Positions 34,004-45,931 of a stretch of 64,000 bases of DNA are shown here, piece after piece. This DNA comes from Chlorophyllum brunneum (Eukaryota; Basidiomycota; Agaricomycetes; Agaricales; Agaricaceae): contig OY756140.1 of the NCBI GenBank assembly GCA_963576785.1, positions 3,100,001 to 3,164,000 on the forward strand, given 5' to 3'. The translations under genes and the position numbers were made by a program. How positions within the stretch are numbered: the first letter of the stretch is position 1; each line of letters begins with the position of its first letter. The notes under the pieces are model-generated. The model searched no databases, had not been told where the DNA came from, and saw only the letters and a list, made by a program, of their open reading frames with translations.

Positions 34004-36859
34004 CACTGCAGAGCAGGGATCAAACTGTTCAGTAAGAGATGGGAGTACGGAAGTGGCTTCCATAAGGGAGCCCTTGACCTGCCTAACGAGGCGGTCGGAC
34101 AGGAGGGAGATAGAGAGAGGGTGTGGGGGGGCACGCTTGGAGTTTGGATGATTGAGGAGGGATCGGAGAGGGTAAGTATCGGAGAGGGTGGAGAGACGGT
34201 AGTTCGCTCTCGAGGCCAACTTCTTCAGATGGAGGTGGACAGGGATAAGACCAGCTAGGGCTTCGGTGCCGCCAGAGGGGGAGGTGCAAAATGCACCAGT
34301 GATCCACAATGCAGCCTTGCGTTGCATAGTATTGAGGGATTTAAGGAGGCCCTTACACCGGGCCTTATCAAAATACCACAGACGGAAGCCATATGTCGCG
34401 ATAGGCACAACACATGACCTGAAGAGGAGCCACTTTTGCCTGGGGGTCAGACTGCAGGAGGAGTTACCCAGCATCCCCATCACTTTCACGGTGGAGAGGG
34501 CTTTGGTAGAATAATGTCGAACATGTTCCTGAAAATTCAGGGCACGATCAAAGTAAAAGCCCAGGTACCTCCAATAGGTCTTAGGGCAAAGAGGAGTGGC
34601 CCCTGTGAATAGACCGAAGCCCAAGTCAAGGGGGGGATTGACATCTCCAGACTTCCTGGAGAAGTGGAAAAGCTCGGACTTGTCATACTCCATGACAAGT
34701 GCGAATGCTACAAAAAGATTGAAGAGAACAATGTATGCCCCCTTGAGGGTATCCAAGTTCTCATCCCAGGTCTTAGCCTGGGCAACAACGGTACCGTCAT
34801 TGACATACAACAGCAGAGTACTCCCAGGGGAAGTGATCCGCAAGTCAAAAACCTTCATAAGAGGTGCGATATAGAGGCCAGAGAGGACGGGGGACATGGC
34901 AGAGCCCTGTCCGACACCCACATCTGCGCCCCGGGGATCAGAGGAGAAGCCATTCCATGTGTAGACAGTGGAGCGGCCCACCAGATATGAAGCAAAAAAG
35001 GTTTGCACGTTAGATGGGAACTCCTGCTTGGCAAGAATGGCCATGAGCATCTCATGGTTCAGAGAGGGGAAGAACTGAGCAATGTCGAAGGCAACAACGC
35101 TCGTCTTGAGGCCTTTAGCCCACCCAGCGCAAACTAGGTGAGTAAGGAACAACCCGGCATCCTCAGTAGAACATTGGCGAATGCCTCCAAGTTGATGGGG
35201 ATGAAAGATGTCATGCTTAATGGCATCAAACTGGATGCGGTTGGAAAGCATTTTCTCAACCAGTTTACCAAGCGTGTTCAGGAGGACAATTGGCCTGAAC
35301 GCCTTGGGGGTAGAGTAGGAGGGCTTCCCCGGCTTCGGAATGATAACCAAAAGTGACTCCTTGAAACTGTGAGGCCAGTGCCCAACTGTGAGGCAGGCAT
35401 TGGCCAAGCACAGGAACACCGTCAAACAATCTTCATCGATGATGATGTACTTAAGGTGGGACCACGTAACATGGTCCGGCCCTGGGGAGGACATATTAGA
35501 ACAGGAGGACAAAGCCTCCTTGAGTTCCAACACCGAGAAGGGGGCCCACTCCCAGACTGGAAGGTCCGGGAAGGGGTCGAGGACAGACATATCATACCGC
35601 CGATCAGCAGCGGAGTTGTACGTCGAGTGGAGGGCATCCCAGAGGGAGTCCATAGTATGACAAGGCCGTCCATTGAACTGGATAGCCTCGCAGGGAGGTA
35701 ACTTGTGTGCCTTGACCCATTCCATGAGGTCCCATGGCCGCTTGTTAGTGGAAGCGATCTCCTCAATCTTAGAATCAAAGAACCGTCGTTTGGCGGCTGT
35801 GCGAGCATGCCTGAAGTCCCCCCAGTCACCACAACTTCGAGAGTCTTGGTACCTGGAGAAGGAGGTAGAGCACGCCTTGTCCCACCAGGGACGAGTGCAG
35901 CTAGTAATCCGGACCTCCTTCAAGTGGAGGGTCCATGCGTTGGAGAAGGCTTCCGCCACGGCCGAAGCCAGGGCATCCACTTGATCCGGGGATTCTGGAG
36001 AGGGATGACCAGAAAGATCAGTCACCTTATCAATGATGTGTCCCAGAAAGGCCTCCTCTTTGTCGGAGCCCTTTGGTAGGACAGACTTGACAACCCCGAT
36101 GTCAACAGGGGTGATGGGAAGGGTGACGGTCAGTGGAATGTGATCCGAAGTCCCCTGCAGAGATGTATCCCGATAAGGAAAAGTCCTTGATGCATCGGGA
36201 GATGAGATGAACACCAGATCGATCACCGATGGGCAGAGATCTGGGTTGTGGGAAATAAACGTCGGACCCGGGTTGGTTGGAATAACCAAGTCGAGACCGA
36301 GATTGCAGCTCATTTCCATGAGCCTATGAGCTGTTGTTCGATGATGCAGAACCTCAGGGTCCTACTCCGAAGAATGACAGTTAAAGTCCCCACTCATAAA
36401 GTCGAATGGGGGAAGAACATCAACCTTCCCATGAAGGAAGTTGATGGCAGTATGCTGATCATCTGAGTAGACGTTCAGGAAATTAAGGGCCTTTGCATCA
36501 GTGAAGAGCATCAGCGCCAAGATATCAGGGTGATCCACGAGGTCCCTCCTCATTGATGGCCTTAGACGTTGCAGCCGAGTGTGTACATATGCCATCACTT
36601 GGGGCAGGGACCCCTGGGTAGGGGGACGCACCACCATAAGCCAGCCAGGGTGCTTAGGTGCGCCAGTAACATCATCCCCTTCCACGTCAGTGGTCGAGGG
36701 AGCGGTGCGAATGAACCTCCATGGAGGTTCTTGGAAAAAGAGAATGTCAAAGTCATCCTTTAACCTCTCGAGCAGAGTGTCAACATATACATAAGATTTA
36801 GTGACGTTAAACGAAAATACCCTAACGCCCTCCAGATGGTCCAGGTTGTTCCTAGATAT
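33991..36859 (-). pseudogene. LINE-A ORF2 N-terminal two thirds (inverted copy)
   Basis: The frame runs from the lost start (ATA at 36857-36859) through endonuclease and RT to the LINE-D insertion. It carries the same defects as the plus copy: start ATG to ATA, TAG at 36362-36364 after FNCHSSE, and YVND in RT motif C. One amino-acid difference stands out early in the endonuclease (SYVYVD here, SYVYVN in the plus copy). Shared defects mean the two copies descend from one already dead element. Confidence 0.9.
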
Positions 36860-38831
36860 AAGGGGGGTTATGAGGGGGGATGGGAGAGTGATGACATCTG
36901 TCACACACCTCTCAATAATGGGCTGTCAGCCAGGCCCAGTCGTGTTTGTGGTTCCAGAAAGCATACTTCCTGGAATCAGCAGGATGCTCCTTCTTGCAGT
37001 TACAACAATGAGGAGGATGGGGGCACAGTTGACCAGAAGAGGTAGCAGGAACCAGAGGCGTAGCCTTCAGTTGACCCTTACAACACAGTGCAAAGGTGCA
37101 GTGGTTAGCACGAGAGTGTGCCCCACCACAGTTGGGACATGCAGGGCCGTCGGCCTTGCACCAGGAGGAGGCGTGGCCCCACTTGTAGCAGCGGGTACAC
37201 AACAACTCGTTGCGGCGAGGGTTAGCAGAGAGTATAACACACTACTTGTTCCCAAACATGATCTTCTTATTTAGAAGACCGAGGGCTCGGGTACCCCTCA
37301 TGGAGTCCCAGATGTCGAAGAACGCCATACATGAGTCAGACGTCTTGGAGTTGTGCACCAGCCTAGGGGGACCCTTCAGGCTGATAAGAGGAGTATGCAC
37401 CGATGAGGTGAGAACCTCCTCGACATCTGCTGGGGTACACTGAACTCCAGAGGCGGAGTTCTTGAGGTACGGGACGTTGACCACACGGAGGTACGACACC
37501 AAAGATGGGAGTCCAATCCAGAAGGGAGCTCCTGGAGGGGACAGATGCTCAACCAATACCCTAAGGATCTCAATATCCTTGGTCGTGGCGAGTTTGTTGG
37601 TGGCCATGGAATAGCCATCATATGCGAGCATGGCACCTTCCATGATCAGAGAGCTTCTCCCAGCCTTCAACGCCTTACAGGCCTGCTGGGTAAGAGTATG
37701 GAGACCTGCCGAGGCATTCAACTTATCTTCATAGGAAACCAGGACCTGCTTCTGTGACAGTCCAGGAATTGTGAATGCTGGCTTCTTAGGGCGAGCGTTC
37801 GACGAGGGAGATTGCTTTGCAGCCTCAGCTTGTGAATGAAAACTGAGGAGCTGCTCTGCAGAGAGATGGAGGAAGGCCGCTTTCAATGCAGAGAGCAGTT
37901 CTACCCCAGGTTTGGATGAGGCCGGTTGTTTCGCTGCAGCTGAGTAAGCCTTCTGTCCTGGCTTGGGCTTCGAAGTGATAATAGAGGGAGGAGGTCCAGA
38001 GGGCCTCTTGTAGGGGACCTGAGGCTTTGTAGGGGCCTTAACAGGTCGGACAGACGCCTTTCCCTTAGGGTCCGTGCACAGGCATTTGACCGGAGTCTTC
38101 TCCAGATCCATAAGATTGTCCTCCTCCTGCACAGAAGCTCTGCACTGGGGGGGGCCGAGGATAGAAGGTCCTGGTACCCTGGGGGGGGTAGCCGGGGGCC
38201 TATAAGTCACCACTGGGAGAACAGGAAATGCCAAAGCGATCGAGTCCCTCAGGGAGAGAGAGTCACTTGCCCCTGTGTAGGTTTCATGCCACATGGGGGA
38301 GGATGCGACCGTCTGGACTATCTCAGATAGTCAAGAGGCAATAGGACGGAAGGACAGAGCATCCTCCTGAGGAATAAGATGTGCCGTCTTTATAAAGTCG
38401 GCGACAATCTCGAGTGACCGTTGGATCGCATTGGCGTCCTCTCTGGCACTGATATTAATGCCCAAAATAGAGAGGGGGGTGGCGGTAGGCTCCTCCTGGT
38501 CATCCTGTTCCATATCCTCTGGGGAGGCAGGGGGAGGGGAAGACGGGGGGAGGGACGAAGCCCTGGCTTCTGCACCAGGAGCTGGGATAGGTCGAGAGGG
38601 GGTTGGGGACCCGTGTCGCGATGGAGTATGTCCCCTCTGCTGAAGGGGAACTGCAGGGGCATAGGTATCCCTGGCACTGCTGCCATAGGGGGGGATACCC
38701 AGAGAATAAGGGCCTGGGGTAGACCTGGGGGGGGGACCGGCTGCTGCCTCGAAGGCAGTGGCCATGTTGTCGTCGTCTGAGGAGGCCTCGCGATGAGCGC
38801 TCGTCCTCCTCCTCGAACTGCAAGTAGGCAT
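36852..38831 (-). pseudogene. LINE-A ORF1 (inverted copy), three stops
   Basis: Same length and frame as ORF1 of the plus copy (659 codons). Stops: TGA at 38331 after RPIAS, TAG at 37242 after FGNK and TGA near 36912 after TAHY, all shared with the plus copy. At the place of the plus copy's first stop this one keeps CGA (TPSRHGSPTP). The C-terminus keeps the zinc knuckles. A few substitutions differ between the copies, such as CLCTDPKGKAS versus RPCTDPKGKAP. Confidence 0.9.
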
Positions 38832-38963
38832 GGGGGCTAGGGGCCCGTATGGAAATCTGCGCTAGGAGCGCTCACTGTCTTGGACATGTAGGATGTTAAG
38901 AGTGTCGACGAAGGGGTGATCACGTGATTGACAGGTAGGAGTTCCGGGAAAAGAAGCAATGAT

Positions 38964-39645
38964 GCGCTACCCTGGAGTTGCTTCCCATTCCTCAGCAGCC
39001 AGTTTGGTATGCTTTATGGCCCGGATCCCCGTGCTTAACTGTCTGAGATCTACACCTTGCAGACACCGCTACCAGATTGGTCCTGAGGTTATTTTAAGCC
39101 AACTTATTCAGCATTCTCAATCTGGAGATTGGGTTATGCCTACTAACTACCGGAACTATGCTGAAGCGGACCAGGAGGAGTATCCTATCTTGGCAGCTTT
39201 TTTCAGCACACCCTGAGTCAGACTGTTATCACGACATTCCCCTTCTTATAATGCTCTATCTCCAGCAGTGGCTTAGGTAATCCTCCCAAGTTAGGCCCCA
39301 GCATTAGGGCACTACCACCTTTGGCCAATATTGGACTTGGGCGATGCACATAGCTGGGTCGCACTGTGACAGTGTGACATCACTATGTGACTTGCTATGT
39401 GGCTGGGTGTGACAACTCCCATGCTAGCCTGTGACAGCACCAAACAATGCCAAATAGGACCACACAACCTAATCCGGTGTCATCCGGAAATATTGCTAAG
39501 CAACCATGCCTCGTGCACTGGTACTTCCCACGGTTGAGAATAAATCCCCCCCCACAGGTTTCAAACCCAGGACCTTCTAGCCAAGCAGCTTGGTAGGAAT
39601 TAAGCCTACACCCAAACTACTCAACCATTAGGCCAACCATTGGGC
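38964..39645 (-). mobile_element. X core with tRNA-like head (5' part of mosaic)
   Basis: On the minus strand the head carries box A (TGGTTGAGTAG, 39617-39627) and box B (GGTTTGAAACC, 39557-39567), followed by a run of C, a region rich in GTCAC/GTGAC words and the motif GGTGTGCTGAAAAAAGCTG (near 39200). It is interrupted at 38963 by the LINE-A (-) and continues at 23690-23462. Box A is less well conserved than in the other copies. The outer flank at 39646 is LINE-A. Confidence 0.8.
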
Positions 39646-39787
39646 AAAGATACAAACACCAGATCAATCACCGATGGGCGAAGATCTGGGTTGTGGGAGA
39701 TAAATGTCGGACCTGAGTTGGTTGGCATAACCAGATCAAGACCAAGATCACAACTCATTTCCATGAGTCTATGAGCTGTCGTTCAAT
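39646..39787 (-). mobile_element. LINE-A copy 3, endonuclease segment
   Basis: The reverse strand matches LINE-A ORF2 endonuclease (region of 16430-16560 in the plus copy). It ends in GAGCTGTCGTTCAAT (39773-39787), the left target-site copy of the LINE-D insertion that follows. It continues at 41345. Confidence 0.85.
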
Positions 39788-41344
39788 CCATCTTCATCTC
39801 AAGAAGCTGGCTACCCGTGCCATCCACAGGGTTGCCACACTTTCTGAGAATCACCCTGTTTGCTCCGTTATGGGGAGTCAGTACATCAGGGGATGTGCTC
39901 CACACCCCAGATCGATCACCCTCATGACCCCCGCTTAGGCAGTCAAGGTCAAGGGGCCAGTCACAGAGGCAAACTCTCATTTGCCAGACTTAATGGAGAC
40001 GTTCAAGCCATTTGCACTCGAAGTGTCGCCAGGTTCTCATCTCCTGGACTGCTATGCGGCCCAGGTGACTTACAAGATGTATGATGCCTCGCTCGGGGGA
40101 AACCCTGCAGGTCGTCAGGTAGATTTGCTCAACGATACCCTTTGTGGGTATTATGAGGATAGACAGGTGGTCTATGCAGCGACGGATGCAAGTCTGCCAC
40201 TGATTGGGGACTTCCAGGCAGTTTCTGCTGCCTATGTTTATAGGGGGACACATTTGCTTTGTACAACGCGTCACCCAGCTGGCAGGGTTACAGCCCCAGA
40301 TGCTGAACTTTTCGCCATTTGTATAGCTTTGGGAACTGCTGCGGCAGTTTCTGAGGTGGTACATATTGCAGTCTTTATAGACTCAATTGGTTCTGCCAAG
40401 CAAGCTCTTGACCCATCCGTACATTCTGGCCAGGGACATTCCCTGGCTGTGTGTCGTCTCTTGTTGGAGTGGTTTGGGGATCATCCTGACTGCTCCCTCA
40501 CTTTCTGGTCTGTTCCATCTTCGGCAAAATAGTCCATTCATCACGGTGCACATGTATTTGCCACCGACCTACGGGTTGCCACTGGACGCCATCCAGTGAC
40601 ATCTATTGATTCGCTGTGCAAACTCAGTGTAGCAACCATTCAGAAGGCCTGGAAAGTCACTTTCCAGGACTCCTCCTATTGAGGTTTGAACTTCCTTGCT
40701 CTCAAGGATAGCAAGAACAAGCTGTTACAGCCAACGTACCTCCATGGAGGTTCTTGGCTTCCTTTCTTTCCCTCTCAGTCCATTGCGACAAGAGCAAACT
40801 GTGCCATTCTCGGGCACGCTCCAACCAACGAGTATCACTCCCAGTTTCATCCTCTAGAGCCTATTGGCTGTGAGTGTAGGGCTCCTTTGGAGTCCCGCAC
40901 TCATATCTTGTGCTCTTGTCCTTTGTACAAGAGATGTCATGGCCTGCCAGTCTCTCTTGACCAGCTGGTTAGTTTTCTTAAATGTAATCCTTCTGCGTTT
41001 GCATTTAAGGCCAACATACCGCATGCAGGAGTTGGATAACACAGTGCAACCCCTGCTAGCTTCCCACGTCATTGACGTGTGTAGAGATTAATTGCGAATT
41101 GACGCATACTCTCCCTAGGGAGGGGAGGCTAGGAGTCACTTGCATATCTGGTCTAGGATTCATGCATTCGTGCATGTCTCTGCAACCGTTCACCCAGACT
41201 GCCTGTCGGTGGTCTAGTTTGGCCAGGGGAGAGCCCATCTTCGTATACTACCCTCTTTGTAACCTACATGTCATAGTAGATACAGGTGGACTGCGATCAC
41301 GCACCACCTTAAATATGATGATTTAAAAAAAAAAAAAAAAAAAA
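39788..41344 (+). mobile_element. LINE-D, 5'-truncated, inserted in LINE-A copy 3
   Basis: It runs from ORF2 just upstream of RNase H to poly(A) 41325-41344. The perfect 15-bp target-site duplication GAGCTGTCGTTCAAT lies at 39773-39787 and 41345-41359. The frame ends with GVG-stop at 41039 and has several stops, for example TAG after TPA near 39935, TAG after SSAK near 40530 and TGA in SSYRG near 40680. RNase H residues ATDASLPL, APDAELFAI and FIDSIGSAK are seen; the last lacks the usual FTDS Thr. There is no X core, so this is an ordinary truncated LINE insertion. Confidence 0.92.
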
Positions 41345-41868
41345 GAGCTGTCGTTCAATGATGCAGAACCTCAGGGTCCCACTCCAAAGAATGACAGTTG
41401 AAATCCCCACTCATAAAATTAAAAGGGGGAAGAACATTAACCTTCCCATAAAGGAAGTTGATGGCTATGTGTTGATTGTCTGAGTAGATGTGCAAGAAGT
41501 TGTAGGCCTTCGCATTGGTGAAGAGCGTCAGCGCCAGAATATCAGGGTGATCAATGAGGTCCCTCCTCATTAATGACCATAGACGTTGCAGCTGAGTGTG
41601 AACATAAGCCAACACTCAGGGCAGGGACCCCTGGGTAGGGGGATACACCACCATGAGCTAGTCAGGGTACTTAGATGCACCAATAACATCATCCCCTTCC
41701 ACATCAGTGGTTGAGGGAGTGGAGTGGATGAACCTCCAAGGAGGTTCCTGGAAAAAGAGAATATCGAAATTGGATTTCAACTTCTCAAGCAGTACATCAA
41801 TGTATATATATGATTTTGTGATGTTAAATGAAAATACCCTAACGCCCTCCAGATGGTCCAGGTTGATC

Positions 41869-43204
41869 CTAGACATGAGGGGGGTTATGAGGGGGGATAG
41901 GAGAGTGATGACGTCTGTCACACACCTCTCGATAATGGGCTGTCAGCCAGGCCAGTCGTGTTTGTGATTCCAGAAAGCATACTTCCTGGAATCAGTGGGG
42001 TACTCCTTCTTGCAGTTACGACAATGAGGAGGGTGAGGGCACGGTTGACTGGTAGGGATAGCAGGAACCAGAGGCATAGCCTTTGGTTGCCCCTTACAAC
42101 ACAGTGCAAATGTGCGGTGGTTGGCATGAGAGTGCGCTCCACCACAGTTGGGACATGCAGGGCCATTGGCCTTGCACCAGGAAGAGGTGTGGCCCCACTT
42201 GTAACAGCAGGTACATAATAACTTGTTGCGGCGAGGGTTAGCAGAGAGTATAACGCACTGCTTGTTCCCAAACATGATCTTCTTGTTCAGAAGACCGAGA
42301 GCATGGGTACCCCTCATGGAGTCCCAGATGTCAAAGAACACCATACAAGAGTCGGACGTCCTGGAGTTATGCACCAGTCTCGGGAGACCCTTAAGACTGA
42401 TGAGAGGAGCATGCACTGATGAGGTAAGAACCTCCTTGATGTCTGCTGGGGTACATGGAACTCTGGCAGCAGAGTTCTTGAGATAGGGGATGTTGACCAC
42501 ATGGAGGTATGACACCAAGGAGGGGAGTCCAATCCAGAAGGGGGCTCCTGGAGGGGATAGATGTTTGACCAAAGCCCTAAGGATCTCAATATCCTTAGTC
42601 ATGGTGAGCTTATTGGTGGCCATGGAATAGCCATCATATGCAAGCATGGCACCTTCCATGATCAGAGAGCTTCTCCCAGCCTTCAACGCCTTGCAGGCCT
42701 GCTGGGTAAGGGTATGGAGACTGGCTGATGTGTTCGACTTGTTCTCATAGGAGACTAGGACCTGCTTATGTGAAGGTCCAGGAATTGTGAATGCTGGCTT
42801 CTTAGGGTGAGCATTAGACGAGGGGGGTTGCTTCACAGCCTTGGCTTGTGAGTGAAGCCCAAGTATCTGCTCTGCAGAAAGGTGGGAGAAGGCCGCTTTC
42901 AACAAAGAGAGTGGGTTTGTCCCAGATTTGGCCGAGGCTGGTTGTTTCACTGCAGCCAAATAAGCCTTCTGGCCTGGCTTGGGCTTCAAAGTGAGCGTGG
43001 AGGGAGGAGGTCCAGAGGGCCTCTCGTAGGGGACCTGAGGCTTAGTAGGAGCCTTAACAGGTCGGACAGGCACCTTTCCCTTAGGGTCCATGCGTGGGCA
43101 TTTGACTGGAGTCTTCTCTGGGTCCATAAGGTCATTCTCCTCCTGCACAGGGGGTCTGCACTGGGGGGGGGGCTGAGGGTAGAAGGTCCTGGTACCCTTG
43201 GAGG
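41869..43204 (-). pseudogene. LINE-A copy 3 ORF1, C-terminal part
   Basis: The open stretch 41943-43204 (~420 codons) contains the basic middle (KPKPGQKAYLAAVKQPA), the globular part and zinc knuckles CTCCYKWGHTSSWC, CPNCGGAHSHANHRTFALC and CRNCKKEYPTDSRK. A 1-nt deletion near 41957 shifts the frame at HDWPG. The ancestral stop TAG is 41869-41871, overlapping the ORF2 start ATG (41874-41876). The upstream end is cut by the mosaic insertion at 43205. Confidence 0.85.
43191..43204. repeat. Target-site duplication, left copy (diverged-X mosaic)
   Basis: GGTACCCTTGGAGG here and GGTACACTTGGAGG at 46239-46252: 13 of 14 bp match. They flank the whole mosaic 43205-46238. The uninterrupted sequence corresponds to LINE-A ORF1. 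Confidence 0.88.
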
Positions 43205-44640
43205 GCATTGCTCCTTGACTTGTTACCACCACTATCACTTTTCCACTTCCCTTTCCTCGTCGCACCATTCGTTTCTCAGGCTCTCTCTCATGGGCTCATG
43301 TCTTTTCTGAGCCTTCGCTGGCTGTAGGGGGGTGGTCCAGGTGGCAACATTAGTCGGTCGATGGGCAGCGCGCCCTTGGTAAAGGCAATTAAAGGTGGGC
43401 ATATCCCCACCATTCATCTGACTGATGCCTATATGCACAGATCGATGAGGCGGCCCCTTGGTAAAGGGTCTTAAAGGCTGGGATACTGGCCACCTTGCTC
43501 GCTTGTGCTCACTGGGTCATTACTGGTGGCAGCCCTTCTACCAATTAGATGGGCTTGCAGTCCCATATAGGGTTTGCATGTGGGCTTTTACCCCTGCTGC
43601 AGGTCAAGTCTAGCTAGTATCTCGAGGCTGGGCTATACCGGCTGATGACAGACATCCAGGCCCACCCCCAATTGTGCTTGCACATCGGTGGGGAGCATGC
43701 TGAAAAAAGCCACCCCATCGCACCCGAAAGGGACCAAAAGGATAGGAGACAATAATAGGGGGAACGGAGTGATAACAAGCCAACCGAAAGGACAGGCCAC
43801 CCCCCACCAGTGTCGCCATGCCTTCGGGAACCCCTCTGGGGGTAGTGCCTGGTCGTTAGTAGGGATACACCAAACTCCAGGGTATGGATGGGTTTGGGTT
43901 GACTCGGAAAAACTCGGGTTGATTGGTGCCCGTTCTGTGGAATGCTTAAGTAATCCATTCTGCGGGTTGCTTAGGTAATCCAATGTGAACACCACCCTGG
44001 TAGTGCCCCCTGCAAGATAGAGATCCCCGCTAGTATCAGTATGCGGATCCATGCCCAAGACAAGTCGCCTCCTCTGGGGGTAGGGCATTGCGAAAGTGGC
44101 TGTGGGAGAACGGGAAGCTAGTCCAGGGGTCGCGCCTTGGAGGTATGCCTTTGTGGCCTCTGCCTACCCAACTAGTGGACCGTAGCAGGCTGTTTACTGG
44201 GAGCACGCTGAAAAAAGCTGTCCGGTTACCGAGAAGGAGCGGCCCGGCTCGAGAGGTCAAAATCCTCTGTCGGTGGGTCCCCGTGAAGATTGGGGTGTAC
44301 CCATTTGAGTTGTTACCACGCGAGAGGTCTGGTTTTGGGGTGGCGGCATGCACAGTCAAGTAGTGAGATCCTGTCCATGCACCATATAGGAAGGATGCCT
44401 CAAGCAAATGGCGGGCCGGTCCTCAGGGATACCGCACTCTCTCAGTAGCAGGGTGTTCGCCCAAGCTAAAGGCTTTACCTCTTAGGAGGGAGAGGCAAAG
44501 TCCCCGCAACATGGCCAGATGTGACACCAATATGGGAGCCTGGGAACATGCTGGGCATTCTACAGGCACACAATGTCTCAAGACCCCCATCTCTGGGCCT
44601 CTAGGAGCTTTATTCCCTCAAGGGGCTCCGTACATGGGTC

Positions 44641-45931
44641 ATGACTCCTGTTCAGGCGGTCAAGGTCAAGGGGCTGGTCACAAAGGCAAACTCTCATTTG
44701 CCAGACTTAATGGAGACATTCGAGCCATTTGCACTCGAAGCGTTGCCAGGTTCTCATCTTCTGGACCGCTACATGGCCCAGGTGACTTACAAGACATATG
44801 ATGCCTCGCTCGGTGGAAACCCTGCAGGTCGTCAGGTGGATTTGCTCAACAATACCCTTCATGGGTATCATGAGGATAGACAGGTTGTCATGGAGACATT
44901 CAAGCCATTTGCATTCGAAGCGTCACCAGGTTCTCGTCTCCTGGACTGCTACACGGCCCAGGTGACTTACAAAACATATGATGCCTCTCTCGGTGGAAAC
45001 CCTGCGAGTCGTCAGATGGATTTGCTCAACGATACCCTTTGTGGATATCGTGAGGATAGACAGGTTGTCTACGCAGCAACAGACGCAAGTCTGCCACTGA
45101 TTGGGGACTTCCAGGCAGTTTCGGCTGCCCACATTTATAGGGGGACACGTGTGCTTTGTGCAACACGTCACCCAGCTGGCAAGGTTACAGCCCCGGATGC
45201 TGAACTATTTGCCATTCATATGGCTCTGGGGACTGCTCTAGTAGTTTCTGAGGCTGTACATATTGCGGTCTTTATGGACTTGATTGGTTCTGCCAAGCGT
45301 GCTCTTGACCCATCCGTACATTCTGGCCAGGGACATTCCCTGGCTTTGTGTCGTCTTCTGTTGGAATGGTTCAGGGATTGTCCTGACCGTTCCCTCACTT
45401 TCTGGTCCATTCCGTCGTCGGCGAAATGGTCCATTCATCAGGAGGTGCATTTATTTGCCACTGACCTTCGAGTCGCAGCTGGACATTGTCCAGCGACGTC
45501 TATTGATTCGCTGCATAAACTCAACGTAGCAACCGTTTAGAAGGCCTGGAAAGCCACTTTCCAGGACTCCTCTTATCACGGTTCAAACTTTCTTGCTCTC
45601 AGGGATAGTGAGAACAAAGTTCTACAGCCAACGTACCTCCATAGGGGTTCTTGGCTTCCTTCCTTCCCCTCTCAGTCTGTTGCGACGAGGGCGAACCATG
45701 CCATTCTTGGGCATGCACTGACCGGTGAGTATCGCTCCCAGTTCCATCCCTTAGAGCCTATTGGCTGCGAGTGTGGGGCTTTTCTGGAGACTTGCACTCA
45801 TATCTTGTGCTCTTGTCCTCTGTACAAGAGACGTTGTGGCTTGCCGGTCTCTGTTGACCAGCTTGTTAGTTTCCTTAAGCACAATCCTTCAGCATTTGCG
45901 TTTAAGTCCAGCACACCACTTGCAGGAGTTG
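44641..45931 (+). pseudogene. LINE-D ORF2 fragment with an internal duplication
   Basis: It starts in the segment before RNase H (TPVQAVKVKG), passes through a perfect-period 180-bp tandem duplication (44710-45069), and has RNase H residues ATDASLPLIGDFQ, APDAELFAI and FMDLIGSAK (Thr of FTDS lost). A TAG at 45538-45540 replaces CAG in VQKAWK. The C-terminal Cys/His region CECGAFLETCTHILCSC follows, ending near 45931 at GVG-stop. Confidence 0.8.
44710..45069 (+). repeat. 180-bp in-frame tandem duplication
   Basis: Two units, 44710-44889 and 44890-45069, each beginning ATGGAGACATT and ending CAGGTTGTC. The unit is 60 codons and keeps frame, repeating METFxPFAxEAxPGSxLLD through EDRQVV. The units differ at several bases, so the duplication is not very recent or arose between diverged copies. 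Other LINE-D copies have one unit. Confidence 0.9.

Larger units (their letters stand above)
33991..38963 (-). mobile_element. LINE-A inverted copy, 5' segment
   Basis: This continues 23691-25257 beyond the LINE-D insertion: RNase H start, RT, endonuclease, ORF1 and the 5' UTR, ending at ~38962 with TCATTGCTTCTTTTCC read on the minus strand. It is nearly identical to the plus copy 13797-18770, with the same positions of ORFs (no indel between ORF1 start and stop). The X core flanks it at 38964. Confidence 0.92.
41345..43204 (-). mobile_element. LINE-A copy 3, ORF1 C-terminal two thirds and endonuclease start
   Basis: It continues 39646-39787 and runs on at 46239-47025. It covers the first ~175 codons of ORF2 (start ATG 41876) and most of ORF1. 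It keeps sense codons at several places where the two near-identical LINE-A copies have stops (TGG in the endonuclease, CAG in NKQCV), so it is informative about the ancestral sequence. Confidence 0.88.
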
